Positions 1-9,566 of a stretch of DNA of 20,421 nt are shown in pieces. The position numbers were made by a program, and so were the translations under genes. The notes beneath the pieces are model-generated. The model saw only the letters and a program-made list of their open reading frames with translations. It made no database searches and had not been told where the DNA came from. Position 1 is the stretch's first letter. Each line of letters begins with the position of its first letter. This stretch comes from DASSKO01 sp035690425 (GTDB lineage: Bacteria > Actinomycetota > Actinomycetes > Propionibacteriales > Nocardioidaceae), in assembly GCA_035690425.1 (NCBI GenBank), contig DASSKO010000169.1, positions 1 to 20,421 on the forward strand, written 5' to 3'.

Positions 1-651
1 GCCTGGGGGGAGTGGGTGCACCGGTGGACGGCCGAGGAGGGCCGGCACGCGATGTGCATCCGTGACTACCTGCTCGTCACCCGCGGCACCGACCCGGTCG
101 TGCTGGAGCGGGACCGGATGGCGACCATGCAGGCCGGCTACCGCGCGGACGAGAAGGACGCGCTGCGGCGCCTGGCGTACGTCAGCTTCCAGGAACTGGC
201 CACCCGGATCGCGCACCGCAACACCGGGCGGGCCACCGGCTGCCCGGTAGCCGAACAGCTTCTCAGCCGGATCGCGGTGGACGAGAACCTGCACATGGTC
301 TTCTACCGCAACCTGCTCAAGGCCGCGCTCGAGCTCTCGCCGAACGCCACGATGCGGGCGATCACCGACGTGGTGAAGACGTTCGAGATGCCCGGTGCCG
401 ACATCCCCGGCTTCCAGCGCAAGGCCGTGCAGATCGCGGTCGAGGGCATCTACGACCTGCGGCAGCACCGCGACGAGGTGGTGATGCCGGTGCTGCGGTT
501 CTGCAAGGTCTTCGAGGTCGAGGGGTTGTCGACCGAGGGCGAGCAGGCCCGTGACGAGCTGTCCACGCTCCTCGCCGACCTGGACAAGTCCGCCAGCCGC
601 TTCGAGGACCGGCGTGACACGTTGAAGGCCCGGATGGCGGCCCGGTCCTGA
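1..651 (+). CDS. acyl-ACP desaturase, 3' part (start lies outside the window)
   Basis: A soluble di-iron enzyme that introduces a cis double bond into acyl chains carried on ACP or CoA. The reading frame is open from base 1 (Ala-Trp-Gly-Glu-Trp-Val-His), so the GTG at 16 is probably internal and the N-terminal part is missing. Both iron-binding halves of the family signature can be seen: EEGRH close to the visible start and DENLH about 80 residues later. These match the two E/D-E-x-x-H motifs of the FA_desaturase_2 family (stearoyl-ACP desaturase, mycobacterial DesA1/DesA2). The C-terminal helical region is complete and ends in TGA at 649-651. The gene converges on hspR with only 4 bases between the stop codons. 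The family is clear; chain-length and position specificity cannot be read from the sequence. Confidence 0.9.
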   Translation, partial: AWGEWVHRWTAEEGRHAMCIRDYLLVTRGTDPVVLERDRMATMQAGYRADEKDALRRLAYVSFQELATRIAHRNTGRATGCPVAEQLLSRIAVDENLHMVFYRNLLKAALELSPNATMRAITDVVKTFEMPGADIPGFQRKAVQIAVEGIYDLRQHRDEVVMPVLRFCKVFEVEGLSTEGEQARDELSTLLADLDKSASRFEDRRDTLKARMAARS

Positions 652-655
652 CCGG

Positions 656-1042
656 TCAGTACGCCGACCGGCGCCAGCGCACGACCGACTGCGCGCGTAC
701 GGCGGGCAGGTTGGGTGCGGCCGACAGCGCCGCCTCCGCGGCCTCGAGCGCGGCCTGGAGCTGATCTGCGCGCTGCCGCTCGGCCAGCAGCTCGTTCTGC
801 AGCGCGAGGATCTTGCGTACACCTTCGAGCCCGATGCCCTGGGTGGTCAACCGGGCCACCTCGCGCAGCTGCTCGATGTCGTGCCAGGAGTAGCGCCGAC
901 CGCCACCGCCGGTGCGGCCCGGGCTGACCAGGCCGATCCGGTCGTATCCCCGCAGGGTCTGCGGATGCATCCCCGCCAGCTCGGCGGCCACGCTGATCAC
1001 GAAGATCGGTGCGTCCTCACGGACGAACTCGAACCCGCTCAC
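656..1042 (-). CDS. hspR: HspR, MerR-family heat-shock repressor
   Basis: Transcriptional repressor of the dnaK operon, which in actinobacteria binds HAIR inverted repeats and uses DnaK as co-repressor. The 128-residue product has a MerR-type winged helix at about residues 14-55. The HspR hallmark there is VAAELAGMHPQTLRGYDRIG followed by a Gly-rich GGGGRRYS wing. A helical coiled-coil-like tail (about 75-110) follows, rich in Leu, Ala, Gln and Glu, then a basic C-terminus ending RRSAY. The GTG start at 1042 overlaps the dnaJ stop (GTGA), so it is translationally coupled as the last gene of the dnaK operon. No strong Shine-Dalgarno is visible, which fits coupling. Likely autoregulated through the two HAIR-like sites upstream of dnaK. 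Confidence 0.94.
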   Translation of the reverse strand: MSGFEFVREDAPIFVISVAAELAGMHPQTLRGYDRIGLVSPGRTGGGGRRYSWHDIEQLREVARLTTQGIGLEGVRKILALQNELLAERQRADQLQAALEAAEAALSAAPNLPAVRAQSVVRWRRSAY

Positions 1043-2217
1043 GATCCGGCCTTGGCGAACAGGTCGGCACGGGGATCGGCACCCCCGGCCTGCGCACGCA
1101 GTGCCTCGACGGCGGCCCTGGCCTCGTCGCTGAGGTGGTCGGGGACGACGACCTCGACCGTGACCAGCAAGTCGCCCTTGGTGCCGTCCTTGCGCGTGGC
1201 ACCGCGGCCACGCACCCGGAACGTGCGACCGTTCGGCGTACCCGGCGGGACCCTCAGCCGCACCGGAGACGCACTGAGGGTCGGCACCTTGATCTCGGCG
1301 CCGAGGGCCGCCTCGTCGAACGTGATCGGCGCCGTCAACGTCAGGTTGTCGCCCGAGCGACCGAAGACCGGATGCCCCGACACGCTGACCACCACGAACA
1401 GATCCCCGGACGGCCCACCCCGCTCCCCCGGTGCACCCTTGCCGCGCAGCCGGATCCGCTGCCCGTCCTTGACGCCGGCCGGGATCCGGACCTGCATCGT
1501 CCGCGACGACGCACCGCGCCCGGATCCGTGGCAGGTGGGGCACGGGTCGGCAACGACCAGCCCCCGCCCACGGCACTCGCGGCACGGCTCGGTCATCGCG
1601 AACACGCCGCCGTCGCTCGAGGTCTGCATCCCCGTGCCGTGGCAGTTCGGGCACACGGTCGGCACGGTGCCGCTGCGCGCGCCGGTGCCGGAGCAGTCCG
1701 GGCACGGGCGGTCAGCGGTCATCCGCAGCGGCACGGTGACGCCCTCGACCGACTGCCGGAAGGTGATGCTCGCCTGAGCCTCGACGTCGGCCCCGCGGCG
1801 CGGCTGCGCGGTGGTGCGGCGCTGGCTGCCGCCGCCGGCGAACATGTCGCCCAGCAGATCCCCGAACCCGCCACTCTGTCCGGCGCCCGCGCCGCGGCCG
1901 CCGAAGATGTCGCCGAGGTCGAAGGTGGTGGTTCCGCCGCTGCCACCGCGGGGAGGGCGGAACCCACCGCCGGCGCCCGCACCGAACATGCTGCGGGCGT
2001 CGTCGTACTCCTTGCGCTTGGCCGGGTCCGACAGCACCGAGTAGGCCTCGCTGATCGACTTGAAGCGGTCCTCGGCGCGAGTGTCACCCGGCTTGGAATC
2101 GGGGTGGTTCTCCCGCGCCAGCTTGCGGTAGGCCTTCTTGATCGCATCGGCGTCGGCGTCCTTGGACACGCCGAGGACCTTGTAGAAGTCCTTCTCCAGC
2201 CAGTCACTCATGCTCAC
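1039..2217 (-). CDS. dnaJ: DnaJ (type I Hsp40 co-chaperone)
   Basis: Co-chaperone that delivers unfolded substrates to DnaK and stimulates its ATPase. The 392-residue protein has all type I parts: a J domain (about 6-75) with HPD at 38-40, a Gly/Phe-rich linker (about 78-135), a zinc region (about 172-233) with four Cys-x-x-Cys-x-Gly-x-Gly repeats (CPDCSGTG, CPNCHGTG, CRECRGRG, CPTCHGSG), and the C-terminal substrate-binding domains. The GTG at 2217 has a GGAGGT ribosome site 6 nt upstream. An ATG two codons further in (2211) is possible but lies 12 nt from that site. The gene is 21 bp behind grpE and overlaps hspR. The position behind grpE suggests the DnaJ1 paralogue of actinobacteria. Confidence 0.96.
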   Translation of the reverse strand: MSMSDWLEKDFYKVLGVSKDADADAIKKAYRKLARENHPDSKPGDTRAEDRFKSISEAYSVLSDPAKRKEYDDARSMFGAGAGGGFRPPRGGSGGTTTFDLGDIFGGRGAGAGQSGGFGDLLGDMFAGGGSQRRTTAQPRRGADVEAQASITFRQSVEGVTVPLRMTADRPCPDCSGTGARSGTVPTVCPNCHGTGMQTSSDGGVFAMTEPCRECRGRGLVVADPCPTCHGSGRGASSRTMQVRIPAGVKDGQRIRLRGKGAPGERGGPSGDLFVVVSVSGHPVFGRSGDNLTLTAPITFDEAALGAEIKVPTLSASPVRLRVPPGTPNGRTFRVRGRGATRKDGTKGDLLVTVEVVVPDHLSDEARAAVEALRAQAGGADPRADLFAKAGS

Positions 2218-2238
2218 GGGTTCACCTCCCCTTGCCGG

Positions 2239-2912
2239 TCAGTCGTCGCCGTCGGGTACGTCGTTGGATGGTGCCACCTCGCCACCGGGCTCCACCACCG
2301 AGACCCTGGCGGGGCGCAGGACGCGCTCACCGATGCGGTAGCCCGGCTGCAGGATCGCCTGACAGGTTGGCCTGTCCACGTCCTCGGAGTGGGCATGCAT
2401 CAGTGCCTCGTGCACGCGCGGGTCGAACTCCTCGCCCGGCTCACCGAAGCGGACCAGGCCGAGGCCGTGCACGGTGCGGTCGAGCGAGTCGGCGACGGCC
2501 TTGAAACCGCCCTCGAGCTCGCCGTGCTCCCGCGCCCGGTCGATGTCGTCCAGCACCGGCAGCATCGCCGACAGCACCGTGCCGACCGAGGCCTCTCGCA
2601 CCGCCTCGCGGTCGCGGTCGACCCGGCGCTTGTAGTTGACGTACTCCGCCTGCAGACGCTGCAGGTCGGCCGTGCGCTCGGCCAGTGCGGTCTCGAGAGC
2701 CTGCACGCCGGCCTCGGCCTCAGCGCCCGCCTCGACGTCGGCATCGACATCGGCAGGATCGGGCCCGGCGGCGGGAGCCGCAGCCTCGGGCCGCGGCTCC
2801 CGCACCTCCCCGGTCTCGGGATCGATGCGGCGCCGGTCGCGAACGATCGGTTTGCCCTCGATGGGCTCGTCGCCTCCTCGTCCGGATGATGCGTCATTGA
2901 AGGGGGCTTCGG

Positions 2913-2916
<4 letters not shown>
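2239..2916 (-). CDS. grpE: GrpE nucleotide exchange factor
   Basis: Releases ADP from DnaK so that the chaperone cycle can turn. The 225-residue protein has a long, low-complexity, acidic and Ala/Pro-rich N-terminus (about 1-75), typical of actinobacterial GrpE. A long dimerisation helix follows (about 75-125, through LQAEYVNYKRRVDRDRE). The C-terminal beta domain contains the recognisable stretch FDPRVHEALMHAHSED and ends near VLRPARVSVVEPG. The GTG start at 2916 overlaps the dnaK TGA (GTGA), giving translational coupling to dnaK. Second gene of the heat-shock operon, under the same HAIR control. Confidence 0.95.
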
Positions 2917-4778
<1,862 letters not shown>

Positions 4779-4794
4779 GTTTTACCTCCGGAAA

Positions 4795-4815
4795 GTTGAG
4801 CGATACAGACGCAAG
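4795..4815. promoter_or_regulatory. HAIR-like HspR operator, promoter-proximal copy
   Basis: The + strand reads GTTGAGC, 7 bases, ACGCAAG. The published HAIR consensus is CTTGAGT-N7-ACTCAAG. The left half matches 5 of 7 and the right half 6 of 7, with the correct spacing. The site begins 17 bp upstream of the dnaK start codon, where a bound repressor would block transcription or initiation. It is weaker than the copy at 4848-4868; the two are 53 bp apart (start to start), close to five helical turns. Confidence 0.62.
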
Positions 4816-4847
4816 TCTGGCGTGGACGTCACGGAAAAGCAAATCAG

Positions 4848-4868
4848 GTTGAGCCGGCTACGCTCAAC
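4848..4868. promoter_or_regulatory. HAIR operator for HspR (main copy)
   Basis: The + strand reads GTTGAGC, 7 bases (CGGCTAC), GCTCAAC: a perfect 7-bp inverted repeat with the N7 spacing of the HspR-associated inverted repeat. Five core bases on each side (TTGAG and CTCAA) match the consensus exactly. It lies about 70 bp upstream of the dnaK start, in the expected operator position. Because hspR is the last gene of this operon, it makes a negative feedback loop. Confidence 0.82.
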
Positions 4869-4946
4869 TCTTACGTCCGACATAACCCGGCCGGTCCCGA
4901 CTTTGTTCCGCGCACGCCCCCGCAAGCCATGGGACCCTGGTTTGCA

Positions 4947-4982
4947 CGTGGCGCCCGAGCCTTGCTTGCCTCGGGAGGCACG
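4947..4982. other. imperfect hairpin between dnaK and the M50-type gene
   Basis: Arms CGTGGCGCCCGAG and CTCGGGAGGCACG pair over 13 positions with two mismatches around a 10-base loop. There is no T-run after it on either strand, so it does not look like an intrinsic terminator. It lies upstream of the predicted promoter of the + strand gene, so it would not be in a leaderless transcript. No function is assigned; nothing else is recognisable in 4869-5031. Confidence 0.35.
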
Positions 4983-5031
4983 TGAAGCCCTCGGGAAGTA
5001 GGTGCCGAAGGCCGGACACCTGGAGACCGCG

Positions 5032-5037
5032 TATCTT
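5032..5037 (+). promoter_or_regulatory. -10 element TATCTT for a leaderless transcript
   Basis: TATCTT fits the actinobacterial -10 pattern TANNNT. It ends 6 nt before the GTG at 5044, so transcription would begin at or very near the first base of that codon. No Shine-Dalgarno stands before 5044, which agrees with leaderless translation. The -35 region is not clear. Confidence 0.5.
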
Positions 5038-5043
5038 GCCCGG

Positions 5044-5748
5044 GTGGAGCTGATCGCGGAGATCTGGGACCGCGTCACGACCACCCAGCCCCGCCCGTCC
5101 GACACCGTCGTGCTCGCCACCGCCGTACTCGCCGGTGCCCTGGTGGTCGTGCGGCCGGCGTGGGCGCTGAGCAGACATCTCGTCACGATCGCCCACGAGG
5201 GGGCGCACGGCATCGCCGCCGCGCTGTCCGGCCGGCGGCTGGGTGGCATCCGGTTGCACTCCGACACCTCCGGCCTCACCGTCTCCTCGGGGCGCCCGCG
5301 CGGTCTCGGGATGGTCGTCACCGCGGCCGCCGGGTACGCCGGGCCGGCGTCGATCGGGCTCGCGGCCGCCTACCTGCTCAGCGTCGGGCACGCGGTGGCG
5401 GTGCTGTGGCTGGTGCTGGCCGCGCTGGCACTGCTGCTGGTGCAGATCCGCAACTTCTTCGGTCTATGGTCGGTGCTGGTGACCGCGGCGCCGGTGTTCG
5501 CGATCTCGTGGTGGCTGCCGGAGCGCGCGCAGTCGGCGTTCGCCTACCTGCTCACCTGGTTCCTGCTGATCGCCGCGCCGCGCCCGGTGCTGGAGATGCA
5601 GGCCGCGCGCCGCCGGCACCGTGCCCGCACCTCCGACGCCGACCAGCTCGCCCGGCTGACCCACCTGCCCGCACTCGTGTGGGTCGGGGTGTTCCTGCTG
5701 GTCGCCGTCGGGACGTTGGCGCTCGGCGCCGGCTTGCTGCTGCGCTAG
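5044..5748 (+). CDS. M50B-type (site-2-protease-like) membrane protein
   Basis: A polytopic membrane protein of about 234 residues. It carries an HExxH zinc motif, HEGAH at about 51-55, at the end of the first hydrophobic segment, followed by HGIAAALSGRRLGGIRL. This arrangement and the later IRNFFGLWSVL stretch match the Peptidase_M50B family of actinobacteria, for which no substrate is established. About six hydrophobic segments can be seen, with a basic loop (AARRRHRARTSDADQLARL) before the last. I chose GTG 5044 because of the -10 hexamer 6 nt before it; an in-frame GTG at 5002 would add 14 residues. Divergent from dnaK and convergent with hutI. Whether it is an active protease is not shown. 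Confidence 0.75.
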   Translation: MELIAEIWDRVTTTQPRPSDTVVLATAVLAGALVVVRPAWALSRHLVTIAHEGAHGIAAALSGRRLGGIRLHSDTSGLTVSSGRPRGLGMVVTAAAGYAGPASIGLAAAYLLSVGHAVAVLWLVLAALALLLVQIRNFFGLWSVLVTAAPVFAISWWLPERAQSAFAYLLTWFLLIAAPRPVLEMQAARRRHRARTSDADQLARLTHLPALVWVGVFLLVAVGTLALGAGLLLR

Positions 5749-5775
5749 ACGTCACGACCCGCCGGGCGTAGGGAC

Positions 5776-6951
5776 TCAGCCGAACACCGGGCGGCCGCGC
5801 TGCCACACCGCTGCGACGAGCGGCACACCAGGACGGTAGGCCAGGTGCAGGTACGACGGCGCCTCCAGCAGCACCAGGTCGGCCGTGGCCCCGACGCCGA
5901 GCCGCCCCACGTCGTCGCGGCGCAGGGCCCGTGCGCCGCCCGCCGTCACCGACCACATCGCCTCCGCAGGTGTCATCTGCATCTCCCGCACGGCGAGCGC
6001 CATGCACAGCGCCATCGACGAGGAGTAGCACGACCCGGGGTTGCAGTCGCTGGCCAGTGCCACCGTCGCGCCGGCCTCGAGCAGCCGCCGCGCGTCCGGG
6101 TACGGCGATCGGGTCGAGAACTCCACACCGGGCAGCAGGGTGGCGACCACCCCGCTGTCGGCGAGGGCTGCGACATCGGACCCGTCGAGGAAGGTGCAAT
6201 GGTCCACCGCCGCGGCACCGACCTCGCACGCCAGCTGCACGCCCGGGCCGTGACCCAGCTGGTTGGCGTGCAGGCGCGGCGTGAGGCCAGCGGCCTTGCC
6301 TGCCTGGAGCACCGCGCGAGACTGGTCGACGTCGAAGGCACCGCGCTCGCAGAACACATCGACCCATCGCGCGTGCGGCGCACACGCCGCTAGCATCGGA
6401 CCGGTGACGAGGTCGACATAGCCGTCCGGATCGTCGGCGTACTCGGGAGCGACGACGTGCGCGCCCAGGAACGTCGTCTCGGGCGTGAACTGCCGGGCCA
6501 CCGCGAGCGCCCGCGCCTCGTCGGCGACGGTCAAGCCGTAGCCGCTCTTGGTCTCCACCGTCGTGGTGCCCTGGCGCCGCATCTCGGCCACGTGCCGCGC
6601 GACCTGTGCGGTGAGGTGCTCGTCGGTGGCCGCGCGAGTGGCGGCCACGGTCGTGCGGATCCCCCCGGCCGCATACCGCTCGCCGGACATCCGCGCCGCG
6701 AACTCCGCGGCCCGGTCACCGGCGAACACCAGGTGGCTGTGGGAGTCGACGAATCCGGGGATCACCGCACGCCCGCCTGCGTCGACGACCGCGTCGGCCT
6801 GCGGAGCGGCCGCAGCGCCGCCGACCCACGCCACGGTGCCGCCGTCGACGACAACGGCAGCGTCACGGACCAGCCCGAGCGGTGATCCGTCGCCCACGGC
6901 CGGGTCGCAGGTCACCAGCTCGGCGATCCCGGTGATCACGGTGGATGTCAC
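5776..6951 (-). CDS. hutI: imidazolonepropionase
   Basis: Third step of histidine breakdown: hydrolyses 4-imidazolone-5-propionate to N-formimino-L-glutamate. The 391-residue product is an amidohydrolase-superfamily enzyme with the metal site HSH at about 71-73 in PGFVDSHSHLVFAGDR. Further family marks are the substrate loop with KSGYGL, the metal/catalytic stretch HANQLGHGPGVQLACEVGAA followed by DHCTFL, and ASDCNPGSC near the C-terminus. The GTG at 6951 was chosen because GGGGAG lies 8 nt upstream and the protein then starts at the family's usual place; upstream in-frame codons would run into hutF. It is 13 bp behind hutF and is the last gene of the hut operon. Confidence 0.96.
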   Translation of the reverse strand: MTSTVITGIAELVTCDPAVGDGSPLGLVRDAAVVVDGGTVAWVGGAAAAPQADAVVDAGGRAVIPGFVDSHSHLVFAGDRAAEFAARMSGERYAAGGIRTTVAATRAATDEHLTAQVARHVAEMRRQGTTTVETKSGYGLTVADEARALAVARQFTPETTFLGAHVVAPEYADDPDGYVDLVTGPMLAACAPHARWVDVFCERGAFDVDQSRAVLQAGKAAGLTPRLHANQLGHGPGVQLACEVGAAAVDHCTFLDGSDVAALADSGVVATLLPGVEFSTRSPYPDARRLLEAGATVALASDCNPGSCYSSSMALCMALAVREMQMTPAEAMWSVTAGGARALRRDDVGRLGVGATADLVLLEAPSYLHLAYRPGVPLVAAVWQRGRPVFG

Positions 6952-6964
6952 GCGCAGGCTCCCC

Positions 6965-8296
6965 TCACGTCGGTGGTCCGGCGAGGGTCTCGTCGATGAC
7001 GCGAGCCAGCGCCCGGCCCACTCCGTCACGCTGCACCGGCCTGCCGCTCGCGACCACATGGGAGACGTCCGCGGCGGTGGCGGCGAACACGGCCATCTCC
7101 AGCCCCCCGCCGGTGCCGGCCGTGCGCGGCGTCACCGGGTCGAACGTCACCAGGTCGGCCCACGCGCCCGGCGCGATCATCCCGGCATCGGCGAAGCCGA
7201 GCGACGCGTGCCCGCGCGACGTCGCCGCCGTCAGGAGCTCGTCGGCCCGCCAGTGCCCACGCCGCTGGGAGTGCAACCGCTCGTCGAGCTCCACCGCACG
7301 CATCTCCTCGCTCATGTCCACGACCGCGTGGGAGTCCGACCCCAGGGTGAGCGCCGAGCCGGCTTCGTGCAGCGCGCGCGACGGCCCGATCCCGTCGGCG
7401 AGGTCGCGTTCGGTGGTGGGGCACAGGCACGCGTAGGTGCCCGACCCGCCGAGGGTTCGCACGTCGCCGGGCGTCAGGTGGGTGGCGTGTACGGCGGAGG
7501 TGCGCGGACCGAGCGCGCCCGCTTCGTCCAGCACCTGCGTCGGTGTGGCCCCACAGGCCTGCACGCAGGCCTCGTTCTCCGCCACCTGCTCCGACAGGTG
7601 CACGTGCAAGGGCGCGCCGTGCTGCACAGCCCATGCTGCGACCACACCGATCTGGTCGCGGGGCACCGCCCGCACCGAGTGCACCGCCGCCCCGACCGTG
7701 ACGTCCGCGGCGTCCGCGTGCCGGTCACGCAGCGCGTCGACCCGCTCGGCCCAGCGACCGGCGTCCCCGTCGCTGAAGCGCCGCTGGATCTCCTCCGGCG
7801 GCCGGCCGATGCCCGCGGTCAGGTAGCAGGTGTCGAGCAGCGCGATGCGCAGACCAGCCTCGCGGGCAGCTTGGATCAGCGCCTCCCCCATTGCGTTGGG
7901 GTCGGCGTACGGTGTCCCCTCGGCGCCGTGGTGCAGATAGTGGAACTCACCCACGCAGGCGATGCCGGCCGCGGCCATCTCGGCGTACACGGCGTGCGCA
8001 AGACGGAGATAGCGCGCGGGATCCAGCCGCTGGGCCAGCCCGTACATCTGCTCGCGCCAGGTCCAGAACGTGCCGCGCTCTGCCTGGGTGCGGCCGCGGA
8101 GGGCCCGGTGGAAGGCGTGGCTGTGACAGTTGGCGAACCCCGGCACGGTCAACCCGGGCAGCCGGGTCGCGGTCGCTGCCGGCGCCGCCACCCCCGGCAC
8201 CACGTCGGCGAAGCGCTCACCGTCGACGGTGACCAGCACGTCGTCCTCGACCCGGCCGGAGCCGAGCCAGGCGTGCTGCAGCCAGTAGGCCTTCAC
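6965..8296 (-). CDS. hutF: formimidoylglutamate deiminase
   Basis: Removes the imino group of N-formimino-L-glutamate to give N-formyl-L-glutamate and ammonia, the five-step version of histidine catabolism. The 443-residue amidohydrolase has the zinc motif HSH at 58-60 within FANCHSHAFHRALRGRT. The family-specific FWTWREQMY follows, then GEFHYLHH, HVHLSEQ and TLGSDSH. Length and motifs fit HutF well. The GTG start at 8296 begins MKAYWLQHAWL, a normal N-terminus; no strong ribosome site precedes it. It lies 43 bp behind the M20 enzyme gene and 13 bp before hutI. Its product needs a formylglutamate hydrolase, and no hutG is seen in this cluster. Confidence 0.95.
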   Translation of the reverse strand: MKAYWLQHAWLGSGRVEDDVLVTVDGERFADVVPGVAAPAATATRLPGLTVPGFANCHSHAFHRALRGRTQAERGTFWTWREQMYGLAQRLDPARYLRLAHAVYAEMAAAGIACVGEFHYLHHGAEGTPYADPNAMGEALIQAAREAGLRIALLDTCYLTAGIGRPPEEIQRRFSDGDAGRWAERVDALRDRHADAADVTVGAAVHSVRAVPRDQIGVVAAWAVQHGAPLHVHLSEQVAENEACVQACGATPTQVLDEAGALGPRTSAVHATHLTPGDVRTLGGSGTYACLCPTTERDLADGIGPSRALHEAGSALTLGSDSHAVVDMSEEMRAVELDERLHSQRRGHWRADELLTAATSRGHASLGFADAGMIAPGAWADLVTFDPVTPRTAGTGGGLEMAVFAATAADVSHVVASGRPVQRDGVGRALARVIDETLAGPPT

Positions 8297-8339
8297 GGTG
8301 CGTCCACCGCTGCGCGCACTGCCGGGTCCGCCATGGGTG

Positions 8340-9542
8340 TCACCCTGCCAGGTCGGTGAGAGCGGCGGTCAACGCTTCGACGCCGGCCAGGCAGTCGGCG
8401 GTCTCGGCGTGCTCCGCGGGAGCGTGCGAGACGCCGGTGGGGTTGCGCACAAACAGCATCGCGGTCGGGATCCCGGCCAGCGCCAGCACCCCGGCGTCGT
8501 GTCCCGCGCCGGTGGCGATGATCGGGGCGTCGTCGAGCCGGCTCGCGATGCGTCGGGCCAGCGCGCCGTCGAATGTCGTCGCCGGCGACTCCGACTCCGC
8601 CATCACCCGCACCTCGGTGCCGTCCCGGTCGGCGTGGGCGCGCGCGTCGCGGCTGACGGTCTCGACGAGCCGCTTCAGACGCTGGTCGGTCGCCGCCCGG
8701 GCGTCCATCCAAGCTCGCACCCGCGACGGTACGGCGTTGGTGCCACCCGGCTCGACCTCGATCCGGCCGAAGGTCGCGCGATCACCGGCCGTCCGCGCTC
8801 GCTCAGTGGCGGCCAGCGCGGTGCTGGCGTAGCTGAGCATCGGGTCGCGCCGGTCCTCCATCCGGGTGGTGCCGGCGTGGTTGGCCTCGCCGGTGAAGTC
8901 GAGCCGATAACGCCCGTGCGGCCAGATCTGGCTGCCCACACCGACGGCCCGGCCACGGCCGACGAGGTCCTTGCCCTGCTCCACGTGCAGCTCGACGAAC
9001 ATGCCGACGGCCGAGAGCACGTCGTCGTCTCGACCCAGCTCGTCCGGGTCGAGCCCGGCCGCCCGCAGCACCTCGTGCATCCGGCGGCCCTCTCGGTCCC
9101 GCAGGGCGCGCGCGGTCGAGGGGTCCAGACTGCCGGTGAGCAACCGCGACCCGGCGCACGCGATGCCGAACCTCGCGCCCTCCTCGTCGACGAAGTTGGT
9201 CACCGCGACCGGTCGGGCGGGCTCGAGTCCGGCCGCGCGCGCAGCGTCGACGGCGGCGAATGCCGACACCACGCCGAGCGGCCCGTCGAAGGCGCCGCCC
9301 TCGGGCACCGAGTCCAGATGGGAGCCCAGCACCACCGCATCGCCGGCGGCCGGGTCTCCCCACCAGGCCCACTGGTTGCCGTTGCGGTCGACGTGGCAGT
9401 CCATCCCGCGGTCGGCGGCCGCGCCGGCGAACCACTCCCGCATCGCCTGGTCGGCGTCGTTCCACACGAACCGGCGGTATCCCCCGGTGGCGGGGTTGCG
9501 CCCGATCGGGTGGAGGTCGTCCCACATCCGCTGGAAGCTCAT
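8340..9542 (-). CDS. M20-family amidohydrolase (allantoate amidohydrolase/carbamoylase type), possible formylglutamate hydrolase
   Basis: A 400-residue two-zinc hydrolase of the amidase/hydantoinase/carbamoylase subfamily of peptidase M20. Metal and catalytic motifs are intact: GSHLDSVPEGGAFDG (about 73-87), VDEEGARFG (about 118-126), ELHVEQG, then ANHAGTT in the dimerisation lid, and GAGHDAG plus NPTGVSHAPAEHA near the C-terminus. Databases usually call such proteins allantoate amidohydrolase, but no other purine or allantoin gene is nearby. It sits inside the hut operon between hutU and hutF. I infer that it may deformylate N-formyl-L-glutamate, the step for which no hutG is present. Start ATG 9542 has a strong GAGGAGGAG site upstream. 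Family certain; substrate inferred only. Confidence 0.85.
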   Translation of the reverse strand: MSFQRMWDDLHPIGRNPATGGYRRFVWNDADQAMREWFAGAAADRGMDCHVDRNGNQWAWWGDPAAGDAVVLGSHLDSVPEGGAFDGPLGVVSAFAAVDAARAAGLEPARPVAVTNFVDEEGARFGIACAGSRLLTGSLDPSTARALRDREGRRMHEVLRAAGLDPDELGRDDDVLSAVGMFVELHVEQGKDLVGRGRAVGVGSQIWPHGRYRLDFTGEANHAGTTRMEDRRDPMLSYASTALAATERARTAGDRATFGRIEVEPGGTNAVPSRVRAWMDARAATDQRLKRLVETVSRDARAHADRDGTEVRVMAESESPATTFDGALARRIASRLDDAPIIATGAGHDAGVLALAGIPTAMLFVRNPTGVSHAPAEHAETADCLAGVEALTAALTDLAG

Positions 9543-9566
9543 GCCCTCCTCCTCGCAGCCCTTCCC

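Noticed and set aside
1009..2889. Long plus-strand open frame across hspR, dnaJ and grpE
   Set aside because: It is the antisense image of the chaperone genes in GC-rich DNA; it has Arg/Ala/His-rich low-complexity content and no domain.
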